Of a DNA stretch of 64,000 nucleotides, positions 11,254 to 23,719 are shown piece by piece. Location: positions 516,047 to 580,046 of the forward strand of contig WOFQ01000019.1 in the NCBI GenBank assembly GCA_012184525.1. Direction: 5' to 3'. Source of the DNA: Xenoacremonium recifei. Taxonomy: Eukaryota; Ascomycota; Sordariomycetes; Hypocreales; Nectriaceae. How positions within the stretch are numbered: the stretch's first letter is position 1; each line of letters starts with the position of its first letter. A program made the position numbers and the translations under genes. The notes beneath the pieces are model-generated. The model made no database searches and was not told the DNA's origin. It saw only the letters and a program-made list of their open reading frames with translations.

Positions 11254-14200
11254 ATGGCAACCATCAAGCCGATTGATGTACGGACGGTTAGTATCTGATC
11301 GCTCTTCCAATGTCGCAACTCTTAATATTAATCTATTCCTGTAGGTGCACCAGATTCAATCCGGTCAAGTCATTGTAGATCTATGCTCAGTGGTCAAGGA
11401 GCTGGTTGAGAATAGCGTTGATGCTGGCGCGACTAGCATTGGTCTGTCTCTCCTTGACTCTGCGGTTGCCCGACCCTTTAACTAACACTCCCGCGTAGAT
11501 GTTCGATTTAGAAACCAAGGACTTGACTTGATCGAAGTGCAAGATAACGGATCCGGAATTGCCGCTGATAACTACTCGGCTGTGGCTCTGAAGCACCATA
11601 CCTCCAAGCTGTCGTCATACTCCGATATTTCGTCCCTACAAACTTTCGGGTTTCGTGGCGAAGCTCTGGCCTCGTTATGTGCCTTGTCCAACTTATCTGT
11701 CACCACCTGCCAGGCAGCAGATGTGCCTAAAGGCTCAAAACTCACTTTCAAGCCTTCTGGTCAGCTTGATGGCGTCTCTGTCGTTGCTGCTCAGAAGGGA
11801 ACTACAGTCTCCGTCGAGAAGCTCTTCCATAATCTTCCCGTTCGTCGTCGCGAGTTGGAGCGCAACATAAAGCGAGAGTGGCACAAAGTCATTGCTCTTC
11901 TCAACCAATATGCCTGTATTCAAACAAACTTGAAATTCACCGTTTCTCAACAACCGACTAAGGGCAAGCGGATTCTGCTCTTTTCCACGAAAGGAAACCC
12001 TACCACTCGCGAGAACATCATCAATATCTTTGGAGCGAAGACTTTGACAGCCCTGGTCCCCTTGGATATGAAGCTGGAGCTGCAGCCTTCCAGTGTCAAC
12101 CGCAATTTCCAGGTTTCGCTTCCCGATCCGAATGCATCCAATGAAGTTCAGATTGTAGGGTATGTTTCGCGCCCATTGCGAGGAGAAGGGCGTCAGACGC
12201 CCGATCGTCAGATGTTCTTTATCAATGGACGTCCTTGTGGTCTTCCCCAGTTTACAAAGACCTTCAATGAGGTATACAGGTCATATAACGGATCGCAGGC
12301 TCCGTTTATCCTGGCCGACATTCGCCTGGACACCCATATGTATGATGTAAACGTGAGCCCCGACAAGCGGAGTATATTATTGCATGATCAGAACGACCTC
12401 CTCGACAATCTTCGAAATTCTCTTACCGAACTATTTGACTCCCAGGAGTATACAGTCCCGGCTGCTCAGCTCCTGAAGAAACAACATGCAGATCAGGCCA
12501 AGAACGTCCCAGACCGTCGGCGTCCGTCTTTGGACGCTTCAGAGAGGACGGGATCAGGCTCTTCGTCTGAAAGCGAACCCGACGAACATGCTTCTGCTCA
12601 GCAAAGCTTGAATAGGGGAAGAGTGACTCGCGTTGCCGCGTCAAGGTCTCTTTCCAGAGACTCGCCAGGACAGAATCTCATCAGTGGATGGGTTGAGAGG
12701 TCGACAAAACCTCGCCAAGAGGACCCCAGAAGATCAGTATCTCCAGTTTCGATAACGACTGTACGCCGAGGACTCAACCCGAACTCGATTATGTCGAGTT
12801 TAGAACTCTACAAATCTGGCTCCTTAGATGATCAAGAGCGAGAAGATGACGATAAACCACGGCCAGTGCGAGATTTCAATAGAAGGTTGCAGGAAAACAG
12901 CCTTGCGCCGCTTGTAATGTCTACGGGGGCAGGACGTGTGTCGCCTTCATCATCTTCAAACGAGTCAGATGAAGAAGAACCTCCAATCCCAAGCGTACTC
13001 ATCAAAAGATCTGAGGGCATTTCTCAAAGCAGACTTGGAACAAATCTCAGATCTCCTTCATCTCGTCAGAGCCGTGGTATGGGTGATACGACAATCGTGA
13101 TTAGAGACGAGCATTTAAGCAGCCCAGCAGCGTCTCCAACGAAGACACCCCTTAGACAAAGGAGTTCTCTCGCAAACCAGACAGGTTTGACACAGTCCAA
13201 GTTTGGAAGTCGTCTCTCCCAGTTCTCAGCTGGACAGCTGGGCGGCCATCCCGGTGACAAGACTCGATCCAACGAAACCGAATCCGAAGCTTCTCAAGAA
13301 CCGCAAGAGACTTCTGATGTGGAGGAGAACAGCGAGGAGGCACCTGGAGAAGTGGATGGCTCAGCCAGGGAAGACAACTCTTCTGAGTCGCTCTTCGTCA
13401 CCGATGATGTTGCTGAAGAGGCAGCAGTCGAGGATGAAGCTATAGAAGAGCACGAAGAAGAACCTCGACATCAACGCCATGGACCAGGCTCCCATCAAAA
13501 GGATGCCGTTCTCCATGTCGTGCAGGATGTACAGGCTAGCGAGGAGCACATCCGCTCCCGAATGAAAGAATGGCAGGGCCGTCTTGCTGAAAGTAACGAG
13601 GTCGCTGATGAGGGCGATGACGAAGACACTGCTATGGATGCAAGTGTCGACTCTGAAGTTGAGTCTGCAGTACCCGAGGAAAAGCCAACAGATCCCAGGC
13701 CGCAGGCTTTCAAACCTGAACCGCGGAAAAAGAACGCCACACTTCAGCTCGAGCAGAACGTACGGGCAAGTGAGGAGGACATACGATCGTGGATGAATGA
13801 TTGGCAAGGCTCCCTCACTAAGAGCAAGACGGCTCTGGACAGCGACAAGACTGTGGATGATCTTGGGGCCTCTGATGCGGAAGAGAAGCTGTCCCTGATT
13901 ATATCCAAGGGAGACTTCCTAAAGATGCGAATTGCCGGTCAATTTAACCTAGGATTCATCATCGCCGTGCGGCCGGCAGCATCTCAGGGGCAAGGGGACG
14001 AGTCCACAAAGGACGACGAGTTGTTTATCATTGATCAACACGCGACAGATGAGAAGTACAACTTTGAGCGTCTTCAAGCAACAACGGTGGTGCAGTCTCA
14101 GCGGTTGGTGGTCCCTAAACGTCTCGAGCTTACTGCCCTCGAAGAAGAAATTGTGTTACAGAATATACCAGCGATCGAGGCGAACGGTTTCAAGGTGCAT

Positions 14201-14605
14201 GTCGATATGAGTGGCGATGAGCCTGTTGGTTCTCGATGCCAGATACTGTCTCTGCCGCTGAGTCGCGAGACCACGTTCACTCTGTCCGATTTCGAAGAGC
14301 TGGTGGCGCTTCTGGGAGAGGAGTCATCTGAGTCGAAGCACATTCCACGACCCTCGAAGGTGCGAAAGATGTTTGCGATGAGAGCGTGTCGAAGTAGTAT
14401 CATGATTGGAAAGGCTTTAACGAAAGGCCAAATGGAAACACTTGTCAGGCACATGAGCGACCTCGACAAGCCTTGGAACTGTCCCCACGGACGACCGACA
14501 ATGCGACACTTGTGTAAGCTCCAACCATGGGATGCATCAGGGTGGAAGGACGATACAAGCAATGTTTCTGCGTCCACTTGGAGTTTATATGTTGAAAGTG
14601 ATTAG
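11254..14605 (+). CDS. pms1: Mismatch-repair endonuclease subunit PMS1 (MutL-alpha)
   Basis: Exons are 11254-11286, 11345-11441 and 11499-14605, giving 1078 residues. The N-terminal GHKL ATPase domain begins MATIKPIDVRT and shows the MutL signatures ELVENSVDAGA, DNGSGI and FGFRGEALASL. The C-terminal dimerisation and nuclease domain carries DQHATDEKYNFE, which fits the metal-binding motif DQHA(X)2E(X)4E of PMS2/Pms1, plus an ACRSS motif and CPHGRP near the end. Pms1 pairs with Mlh1 and nicks the new strand after MutS recognises a mismatch. The long acidic linker (roughly residues 350-850) makes it larger than yeast Pms1 (873 aa) and contains a duplicated motif of about 30 residues. The short first exon is supported because it restores the conserved N-terminus. 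Two MCB boxes lie upstream; the next gene is convergent, 248 bp away. Confidence 0.95.
13499..13812 (+). repeat. Diverged internal duplication in the Pms1 linker
   Basis: Two stretches of about 29 residues, encoded near 13499-13590 and 13726-13812, align with about 17 identities. Both contain ASEE, IRS, a Met and WQG. The DNA copies are diverged, so this is an old duplication rather than a recent slippage event. Confidence 0.6.
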
Positions 14606-14853
14606 ATGGAAAGATATCTGGCTGGCGACATTACTGGGCGTTTATTCATATAATTGAGCTTAAGAGCAGGAATTAGAAAACCCAGACACACATATATTTA
14701 CGATCCTACGTGCTTCAAAAGACAAAATGTACCTAATTCACGCCGTCCACATTCCCTCGTATGTCTCTTGACCCTGAGATTCCCAGACCTAACATCGCAC
14801 TCACATGAAATTTCATTATTCTCCTGACCTCAGGGGTCGAACACACACGCCCT

Positions 14854-16739
14854 TTACCAAACATCGCCGCTGCTACGAAGTGAATACCGCGAGTACCTGC
14901 TTCCGGCACCACCGAGTCCCTCCTCTGCGATTTTTCCACTGACGTTTCGGCGCTCGTAGGGTAGGGAGGTGTACTTCGAATCGAAATCGTTGCCTGACGA
15001 GACCTTGCGGTTGTTGCCAACCATCACGGGGGGAGTACCACTCTTAAGCTCTGTGTACGGCCGGGAGAAGAACTCGCCATCCGGCTGAATGGAACTCTGT
15101 CGGTTTCGAGGTGAAGCGTTTGCGGCAGACAGGCCTGGCTTTTCGTCGGCGATGTCTCGGCTTGCGCTTACACGACGAGTATTGGAGCTGACCTCGGAAA
15201 GCGAAGAACCAAGCGGGTAGTAGGGCGTCCTGGCACGCGGAGGCGTCGAGGTCTTAGCACTAGGTGGGTTTGAGCGGAGAGGATGAGGGCGGCTCATAGT
15301 AGCACGATCCGCGCCCATGTCGCCTCCTCCAAGTTGGTTCTCATCGTCGTATTCTTCGTCTGAGGAGTCGCCCATATTGTATGGCTGGGACAGAGCAGCG
15401 TACGACTTGCTTCCACGGTTCTCGGCACTCGTCTTGGCTGCTGCCATCTGTCGGTTCCGCTGGTTCGTTCTCGAGATGAGCGAGTCAGTTGGCATCCAGG
15501 TCTCGGTGAACTTAGCAGGGCGATTTTGGGCGCCGGGGGTGGAGCTGCTCGCAGGCCGTGAGACGTTCGGGTCGTCCAGGGGAATTTCGGTGTACGAGCC
15601 GTGATGAGATGCACGAGTCGCCACTGACACTCGCTTGGGACTTCCAGAAACAACAGAGCTGCGAGGAGAGTTGGGGACAATTTGGTACTGTCGGCTTGGG
15701 AGATCGGCTCGGGAGTTTCTGCTGCTCAGGGAGGTCGACGACTGAGTCCGGGTGTGCATAAAAGGGATGCTTGGTGGGCGAGACACGGACTCATACGGCA
15801 TACCGGATCGTCGTCGGGCTTCCAGGGGAGTCGAGAGTCGCTTCTCATCTTCAACAGTGCTTAGAGTTGTCACAGACGACTTGTTCCTCTTATGCTTGGG
15901 ACGAGCTGTCAGGTGGTCCTCCAGCGGGTTCATGTCCGGCGGCATGAGTGTGATCTTGCGGAACATCCATGCTAGCCAGAGTGAAATGGTGAGTGTCAGT
16001 GCATGTAGTCCACCGGCACCAATGAAGGTATAGTAGACGGCAGGGACAAAATAGTCCATCAAGGACTGGTCGGAGAGAATAGTGGACCAACCGCTGCTCT
16101 TGTTGTGTACAGTCAGAGCTCCAAAAGCATAGAGAGGTAACGTTCCAAGATCCGAGAGGGCAGCAAAGACTTGGTAGGCGGCCGAGGAAGCAGGAGTCCG
16201 TCCAGCAGCGTTACGTGAGAGATGGTAAACGGCATAGAAGCAGTGAACCACGACAACGCCGGCCTTGAAAATGTGTCAGTCATCTAGACAACGTAAGTTC
16301 ATGGATGAACTTACAGCAATTCTCAAAACCCATGCAGTGCCTGAATCGACCTTGTTGATGAGGATCATCAGAACAAGGATTCCGGTGGCACCGATGAGCT
16401 GGAGCAGTCGACACAGCAGCTGAAAGATTCTGAAGCCTTTGATGGCGCTTTTGGTGCGCGGGCTCATGGACGTGTAGTTGCCGGAGCGGTAGGACAGCAC
16501 CATGTGAGCACTGCATGAACCAGTTAGACTAACCACTATCCTCCATCATCAGGAATGCTTTGCAATGCCACTTACTCAGGATGCCGGTTGAAGGACACCA
16601 AGGGTCCATCTTGTTTGGGCTTTCGGGGCTTCGGCTCCCAGCTTGCACGGGTGACGGCCTTGGGATCAAAGACCGTCTCAGGAAACCTGGAGTCACTGCT
16701 GTTTGCCGCGCTGTACATGTAGGGCTGTGAGACGCCCAT
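14854..16739 (-). CDS. Fungal four-TM (MARVEL-like) membrane protein of unknown function
   Basis: Exons are 16739-16576, 16510-16315 and 16263-14854, giving 589 residues. Four hydrophobic segments lie near residues 75-250: IFQLLCRLLQLIGATGILVL, a segment spanning the exon 2/3 junction, LSDLGTLPLYAFGALTV and FIGAGGLHALTLTISLWLAW. About 320 hydrophilic, Ser/Arg/Pro-rich residues follow, probably a disordered cytosolic tail. The topology resembles MARVEL-type proteins, but I recognise no diagnostic motif and give no symbol. The reading frame and introns are well supported. It is divergent from arh1 across about 470 bp and convergent with pms1. Confidence 0.75.
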
Positions 16740-17211
16740 GATCGTCCCTCTCGCCTGCGCTGGCGAATGTGCGCACGTTGCTAGAAGCCGGCTAGAAGGT
16801 CGCTAAAGGCGGCGCGCACCGGCGCTGGAATGGATCGCGGCGGATGCAGGAAAGGTGTCGAGGCAAAGGAATGTAAATGCGCAACCCTCTCGACACACTT
16901 CGCTACTAAGGGGTCTGGTGGAGGGAATGGAAGGTATGATTATGATTATGGAGGGGGGGTGAGTGTCTCTGATTGCAGAAGGTGGTGGTTTGGATGGACA
17001 CCAACAAATCTGGGGTCCTTGCGGCCCGGGCCCGGTCGCCACAGCAACGGCTCGGCCGCTAATCGCCGATTGCTCCGATGCTGCACCACTCGGCTTCCCG
17101 TTGATAGCGGGACAATCTTTTCGATGAGTCAAGCGGCATCGAGCATCAATTCGCTTGTTCTCGGTTGAGTCCCTTCGACAATGGGTGGTTTCACTTCATA
17201 AATCTGCCATC
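16740..17211. other. Divergent intergenic region, membrane protein / arh1
   Basis: A 472-bp divergent promoter region. It has a short purine-rich tract near 16920-16960. I see nothing else specific. Confidence 0.5.
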
Positions 17212-18907
17212 ATGTCTCTGAGGGTGTCGACCCGGCCTCGATTGGCCTGCCATCGCTTTCTCGCCCCTCCTGCTCGCCATCCCGCCCGATTCCTCCATGC
17301 CGCTCCGTCTCCCGGCAGCGCTCGCTCTCCAGATGCTCCGTTCCGCCTGGCGGTCGTCGGCTCCGGCCCGGCTGGATTCTACACCTCATACCGGGTTATG
17401 AGCAAGATCCCTGGCGTCAAGGTTGACATGTATGAGAGCCTCCCGGTACCATTCGGTCTGGTCCGGCATGGTGTTGCACCCGATCATCCCGAGGTCAAGG
17501 CAAGTGCAGGAATTTCAATGAATAATTATTGAACCTTAGGTCTGACTTGAATTATGAGCATAGAACTGTCAGGAAAAGTTCGACGAGATTGCTTCCTCAC
17601 CAAACTTCACTTTCCTCGGCAATGTCTCTGTCGGCCACCCTGGACACAGCGCTGAACATCTCACCGTGGAATTGCAGTCTCTCATGCGCAATTACGATGC
17701 TGTCTTATTTACTTATGGCGCAGCAGAGGATAAGAAGCTGGGCATCCCCGGCGAGTCAACCCTGAGCGGCATATATTCGGCACGAAATTTTGTCGGCTGG
17801 TATAATGGCCTGCCTGAGTGCGCGGGCTTTGACTTTGATCTCACCCGTGGTGACGAGGCAGTCATTATTGGCCAAGGAAATGTCGCGCTGGATGTCGCTA
17901 GGATGCTTCTGGAAGACATCGATGTCCTCAAGAAGACGGATATCACAGAAGAGGCTCTCGCAAAGTTGGCACAGAGCCGAGTCAAACGAGTTCACGTTGT
18001 GGGACGCAGAGGTCCTATGCAGGTAGAGACATAACCATCCGACAATGAATGCATAGTTCAACAGCAGGACTGACAGGATGTATAGGCCGCTTTCACGATC
18101 AAGGAGGTTCGAGAGCTCATGAAACTGTCACAAGTTGCCTTCCTCCCATTCAACCGGTCCCTCATCCCAGAGGACCTCAAGAGCTTGCCACGTGCTTCTA
18201 AACGGCTGATGGAGGTCCTTTTGAAAGGATCTCCAGTTCCAGCCGAGAGTGCATCCAAGGCATGGTCTCTTGATAGTTGTCTGTCACCAAGTAACTTTCT
18301 CGGAAATGAAGATTGCCCTTCCAACGTGGCAAGCACCGAATTTGACGTGACGGAACTGGCGTCGCCATTTGATCCCAAGTCAACGGTTACATCGACGGGT
18401 GAAACTGTCATCCTGCCCTCTCATGTAGTATTCCGTTCGGTTGGATACAAGTCAGTATCATTGCCAGGATTTGCTGAGCTTGGAATCCAATTCGATGAGC
18501 GACGGGGCGTAATCAGCAACGACGGGCTCGGAAGAGTGACTCGACACACTTCTGATTCTCACGCCGAGCACGTCCAGAACAAGCAATTGCCTGGCGTATA
18601 CTGTGCCGGATGGGTCAAGAGCGGTCCTACAGGAGTTATTGCATCAACGATGCAGGGCGCCTTTACTACTGGCGATGCTATCGTGCAGGACTGGCTCTCC
18701 GGAGCCCCCTTTACAGGAGCATCATCGACCAAATCCTGCGATGGATGGGAGGCGGTGAAGCAAGAAGCAGGGTCTTCGACTTCTCAGGTTGTCTCTTGGG
18801 ACGATTGGCGCCTGATCGATCAAGCTGAAAGAGAACGCGGCCGGAGCCGAGGAAAAGAGAGGGAGAAATTTACCAACACAGCCGACATGCTCGCCGTGTT
18901 AGGGTAA
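17212..18907 (+). CDS. arh1: Mitochondrial NADPH-adrenodoxin (ferredoxin) reductase
   Basis: Exons are 17212-17499, 17564-18022 and 18086-18907, giving 522 residues. The N-terminus is rich in Arg and Ser with no acidic residues for about 40 positions, consistent with mitochondrial import. The FAD fold follows (AVVGSGPAGFY), then PVPFGLVRHGVAPDHPEVK and the NADP-binding IIGQGNVALDVARML and VVGRRGP motifs, and finally GWVKSGPTGVIASTM. Arh1 transfers electrons from NADPH to ferredoxin for Fe-S cluster assembly, heme A and steroid-type reactions. The first intron has a GC donor (AAG|GCAAGT) instead of GT; no nearby GT donor restores the conserved PEVK-NCQEKFDE junction. It ends only 64 bp from the convergent ETF-alpha gene. 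Confidence 0.94.
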
Positions 18908-18971
18908 TGGTTGACCATTGTTGACTTGAACATGTAGATGTATATTATCACTTGTACATTAGATCTAGACC

Positions 18972-20068
18972 TCATGCGCTCTTAACCTTTTCGGTGAGCT
19001 CTGGCACCTTTTCAAACAAATCCCCAACCAAACCAACATCAGCGACCTGGAAAATGGGAGCATCAGCATCCTTGTTGATGGCAGCAATGACCTTGCTGTC
19101 CTTCATGCCCGCCAAATGTTGGATGGCCCCCGAGATACCAACCGCCATGTACAGCTGGGGCGCAACAACCTTGCCCGTCTGACCGACCTGGAGACTGTTG
19201 TCCGCGTAGCCGCTGTCGACAGCCGCACGCGAGGCTCCAACAGCAGCGCCGAGAGCATCAGCCAGGGGCAGCATCACCTTATCGAAGTCCTCCTTGGACT
19301 TTAGACCTCGACCGCCAGAGACAACCCGGCTGGCAGTGGCAAGATCGGGGCGGTCCGACTTGGCGAGATCCTCAGACACCCACTCGGTAGGGGAGTCAGA
19401 CTTGGGATCAACGCCATCCTCTACCGTCGCAGAGCCTGACTCGATAGCGGCGGGAGGGAAAGCGGTGCCTCGAATGGTAATGAACTTGATGGGGTCTGAC
19501 GACTCGACAGTAGCAATGGCATTGCCTGCGTAGATCGGTCGGACGAAGGTGTTCTCGTTCTCAATGGCAGTAATGTCTGATATTTGTTGCGAGTCCATCA
19601 GGGCCGCCACTCGGGGAAGCAGATTCTTGCCGAACGCGGTGTGACCAACGACAACATGGGTGTAGCCGCCCTTCTTGATGTTTTCGACGAGGAGAGGAGC
19701 GTAGTTTTCGGGGAGGCCCTGTCGTGATGGTCAGCCAGGGTTGGGGTGGGAAGCAAGAGAGCTCAAACCTTCTCGTATGCCGCATTGTCGACAGCGATGA
19801 TCTTCTCAACACCGTCCACCTTAGCCGCCTCTGCCGCGACAGCCTTGACGCTGCCTCCAGCAATAAAGCCATGCACCGAGCCGCCGAGCTTCTTGGCGGC
19901 TGTGAAGGCGCTGAGCGAGCCCGCGTTCAATTGACCATCCCGCTGCTCCAAGATTGCCAGCGTCGAGAGCAACCTTTGGCGGGCAATCGCGCTGAGCGTC
20001 AGGGCTGGGCCACGGCTGATGAGCCCCGAGGCCTGCTTGGCCAACACTCGTCTCGCAGTCGGAAGCAT
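18972..20068 (-). CDS. aim45: Electron transfer flavoprotein alpha subunit, mitochondrial
   Basis: Exons are 20068-19769 and 19718-18972 with a 49-nt intron, giving 348 residues, a typical length. The N-terminus (MLPTARRVLAKQ) looks like a mitochondrial presequence. The ETF alpha/beta fold (LAILEQRDGQL) is followed by the C-terminal FAD domain with SGGRGLKSKEDF, ASRAAVDSGY, GQTGKVVAPQLYMAVGISGA and the DADAPIFQVADVGLVGDLF ending. ETF accepts electrons from acyl-CoA and other matrix dehydrogenases and passes them to ETF-ubiquinone oxidoreductase. It shares its 5' region with rsc8 and overlaps, or nearly overlaps, arh1 at the 3' end. Confidence 0.95.
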
Positions 20069-20171
20069 GGTGACGCCGTCGCGGGATTATGATCGAGCAA
20101 TGGCTGTCGCAGGTTCGCGAGCTTGACGTCGGTGATATACGACAATCAGATGGGCGACGGCTGGTGACGGC

Positions 20172-20177
20172 CCGAGG
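20172..20177 (-). promoter_or_regulatory. CCTCGG core upstream of ETF-alpha (FarA/FarB-type candidate)
   Basis: CCGAGG on the + strand reads CCTCGG toward the ETF-alpha gene, about 105 bp before its ATG. CCTCGG is the core bound by the fatty-acid regulators FarA/FarB in Aspergillus. A six-base match is expected many times by chance, so support is weak. Confidence 0.25.
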
Positions 20178-20252
20178 TAACGGCCGACCATCGGCCTTTC
20201 GCCGAGCTGGGCAGCTGTGAGAGGGGCGGCGAACGGACGTTTTAAGCCGAAG

Positions 20253-20329
20253 CACGTGACATGCAAGCCGAGAGCAGCAAGACGATTTCGGACTGGCACG
20301 CTAATGGTCACCTGACTTTGAAGCACGTG
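20253..20329. promoter_or_regulatory. Two GAAGCACGTGAC E-boxes in the ETF-alpha / rsc8 divergent promoter
   Basis: The 12-mer GAAGCACGTGAC occurs twice, with CACGTG cores at 20253-20258 and 20324-20329, 71 bp apart. CACGTGAC is the reverse complement of the Cbf1/CDEI-type consensus GTCACGTG. The exact 12-bp repetition makes chance less likely than a lone E-box. The regulator is inferred. Confidence 0.45.
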
Positions 20330-20626
20330 ACCCGCGACCAGTCCTGCGAGATGCCTGAATGGTCCTCAGGAGCGGCCCCCCCAGCAGCAGCTTGTCGCGC
20401 CAAAATTTCTCCAAACGCGACCTATCATCGCCAGACTCCATCGAGACCGCGACGCCCCGGCCATCGAATCCCCGACGCCGCATCAACGCACTTTCGCTGA
20501 TCATCGATTTTGCGATTGCGACTGCATTGCTTCCTGCGCGGCGGCTTTCCGACCCCGTTTCCATTGACCAACCGACCTCCTCCCTTTCCTCCCGCGGTCG
20601 GTTGATAGCCGCGACCCTGTTCGAGA

Positions 20627-22806
20627 ATGGACGACTCCGCGACTTACGGTTCCCCTGGCAATGGCGCCTCGCCGAACAGCAATCCCATCCTGGCGCAACC
20701 ACCGCTGCAGCCTGATGGTGGTTCTGGCGACGGAGAAGGTAAACGCGCTCTTGTTACGATGACCGCGACGACCCCTTCGATGCTGACTTCCTTGACCAGA
20801 TGTCCAGATGTCTGAGGGCCTGAACGAGCCCAGCATCAAACAGGACAGCACGACGCCTGCCCCAGGTATCATTTCTGATAATCCGCTTGATGCGCCCGAT
20901 GAACCTCCCGCTGAGACCACAGGCCCCCGCGACGAAGAGATGAACGACGCCCCCAACGCCAAGGGTGCCAACGGCCTGGATGAGACGCCTGCTGCCACCG
21001 ATGGACAGGAGGGAAAGTCAAAGGAGACGGTCGAGTCTGCGGCCCGCGAGCATCTCATCGCTCAGACGCATGCTATTGTCCTTCCCAGCTACAGTACCTG
21101 GTTCGACATGAATGCCATCCACGACATCGAGCGCAAGGCTATGGCCGAGTTCTTCAACAACCGCAATCGGAGCAAGACCCCAGCCGTATATAAGGACTAT
21201 CGCGATTTCATGATCAACACGTACCGCCTTAACCCTGTGGAGTACCTCACCGTGACGGCTTGCCGCCGAAACCTGGCCGGCGACGTCTGCGCTATCATGC
21301 GCGTGCATGCTTTCCTCGAGCAGTGGGGATTGATCAATTACCAGGTACCGTAATCCCAGATCCGTATCTGGTATGCTTGCCATAACTAACAAATTGCAGG
21401 TTGATGCTGATCAGCGCCCTTCCCACGTTGGCCCCCCCTTTACAGGCCATTTCAAGATCATTTGTGATACACCTCGAGGTCTTCAGGCTTGGCAGCCGTC
21501 GGCGGACCCAGTTGTTCTGGAGGGCAAGAAAAGCCAGGATACCGACACCAAGGCCAATGCTGCCAACCTTGTCAAGGGAGACCAGAACTTGGAGATTGGA
21601 CGGAACATCTACGAAGCCAACGCCAAGGGTACCCCTATCAGCAAGACCGAAGGCAAGACTAATGGTGAAACTCCTGCCGCAAATGGCGTCTCTGCATCCG
21701 AAGATGCTGCCAAGACACCCATTTCCAAGGTCAACTGCCATCAGTGCGGCAACGATTGCACGCGGATATACTACCACAGCAACCAGACGGACACCAATCC
21801 CAAGGCCAAATACGACCTGTGCCCGAACTGTTTCACGGAAGGACGACTTCCCGCCAGCCATACCAGCAATATGTATGTGAAGATGGAGAACCCAACATAC
21901 ACCTCCATTCCTGACCGGGATGCGCCCTGGACGGATGCCGAGACTCTACGGTTGTTGGAAGGTCTGGAGCGGTTCGACGACGACTGGGGAGAGATTGCCG
22001 AGCACGTTGGCACCCGGACACGGGAGGAATGTGTCCTTCAGTTCTTGCAGTTGGATATTGAAGAGAAGTACCTGGATTCGGAGGCGCCAATCAGCGCTCC
22101 CACTGGGCTTTCGATGCTCGGCCCGCAGCAGGGGCAGCTTCCGTTTAGCCAAGTCGATAACCCAGTCATGTCGGTTGTTGGTTTCCTGGCCAGTCTCGCC
22201 GACCCCGCCAGCACAGCCGCCGCTGCGAACAAGTCTGCTGACGAGCTCAAGCGAAAGCTCCGCAAGCAACTGGAGGGCGAGAAGTCATCCGAGGAGACGC
22301 AGGCCAACGGCGATAGCAAGGGTAAGGGTGATTCAATGGACCTGGATATCCGACACGAGGTCACGACCACGACCACAACGACCACCAAGACTACTACGCT
22401 GGCATCTATCCCCCTGGCGTCGATAGGCGCACGCGCGGCCGGGTTTGCGTCGCATGAAGAACGGGAAATGACGCGGTTAGTGTCAGCAGCCGCCAACATC
22501 ACCCTTCAGAAGTTGGAGATGAAGCTCAAGTACTTCAATGAGATGGAGGCTATTCTGCGGGCTGAGAGGCGGGAACTCGAGCGAGGGCGTCAGCGATTGT
22601 TCCTCGACAGGCTGGCCTTCAAGCGGAGAGTCCGCGACGTACAGGATGGACTCCGAGCTGCCGCATCAGTGGGTGGTGAACAGGGCATGCGCATGGCCCA
22701 CGAGGCAATGATCGAGGGTGATGGCCTTAGCTTCCAGCCCACCGTTGGAGCCATGGCGGTGCCTCCGCCAAGCAACGACGGTCAAGTGAAGAGTTATGAA
22801 GCCTAA
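20627..22806 (+). CDS. rsc8: SWI/SNF and RSC complex subunit Rsc8/Swi3 family
   Basis: Exons are 20627-20738, 20800-21344 and 21400-22806, giving 687 residues. The acidic N-terminus is followed by a SWIRM domain (LPSYSTWFDMNAIHDIERKA to ACRRNLAGD), a ZZ-type zinc motif (CHQCGNDC ... YDLCPNC), a SANT domain (PWTDAETLRLLEGLERFDDDW) and a C-terminal coiled coil (LKYFNEMEAILRAERRELER). This is the SMARCC/Rsc8/Ssr2 architecture, a core scaffold dimer of ATP-dependent chromatin remodellers. A threonine run precedes the coiled coil. The start is the first ATG in frame and is divergent from ETF-alpha. Confidence 0.95.
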
Positions 22807-23719
22807 GCATGCAGTAATCAGAAGTGGGAAGGAGGAAATGGCTGAATCGGGGTCTCATCGAAGTTGGCTTCTGAGGCATGAGCAGAGAAACGGGTCCTAT
22901 ATTTGGGCGATGAAGCAACGGGTGGCGTCAGGTTGTAAGGGCACCGCAAAATTCATTCACGGCAAGATCAGCTGAGAGACATGGGCGAGACGGACTCAGT
23001 TGGGTCTGATGAAGGAGTGGTTTCACGATTTGCAGGGTTTGGGGAAAGCCAGTGATATTTGGCAGGTTCGCAGACGGATATTGTTTTTTGTGCGCTTTGG
23101 TGTACTATTATGTGTAGATGTCGATTTTGACACTTGGTTTTGGCCATTATTAGGGTAGGGAGTAATACCTCGACGAATTTCGTCTTTGTTCAAAATATGG
23201 GAGAGCTGCAATTGGCGTGTACTTGCGATCAGTAGAAGCATCGGAGACTGGGTCCCAACCTAATGACAGGGGCGAATTCGGAAATGGTTGAAGGGAAACA
23301 CAACAATTGTATGCCTCGTGATCAGACTGGAAGACGATGCTTCGACAAAGCACACTGGAGATCGGACCAAAGGGGACGGGGCCGGGTGGTGATGATTGGG
23401 GGAGCTTCAAGAGGTTCCTGTAGGTGCATCTTGCATCGCTGTGTTTGGTATAGTAACTTGCCTATCAGCCAAATAACTGACATGTCATAAGAAAGCTGTG
23501 GCGTAACGGAATAATTATGGTAGTGACGGGCAGGTAATAGTCTACTCGACACCATGAAGTCTCACAAAAGGACGGATGGAGGTGGGATGGTTGTTCCGTG
23601 ATGGATAAATGGAAGCTTTGGGAACCGGAGAAAATCCGGGAGGAGGATTGAGAGGCTGCAGCACGTGGAGGTACGTACCTTCCAGGCGCTGCGGGTCTCC
23701 CCGGCCCCCGGAATCTGTA

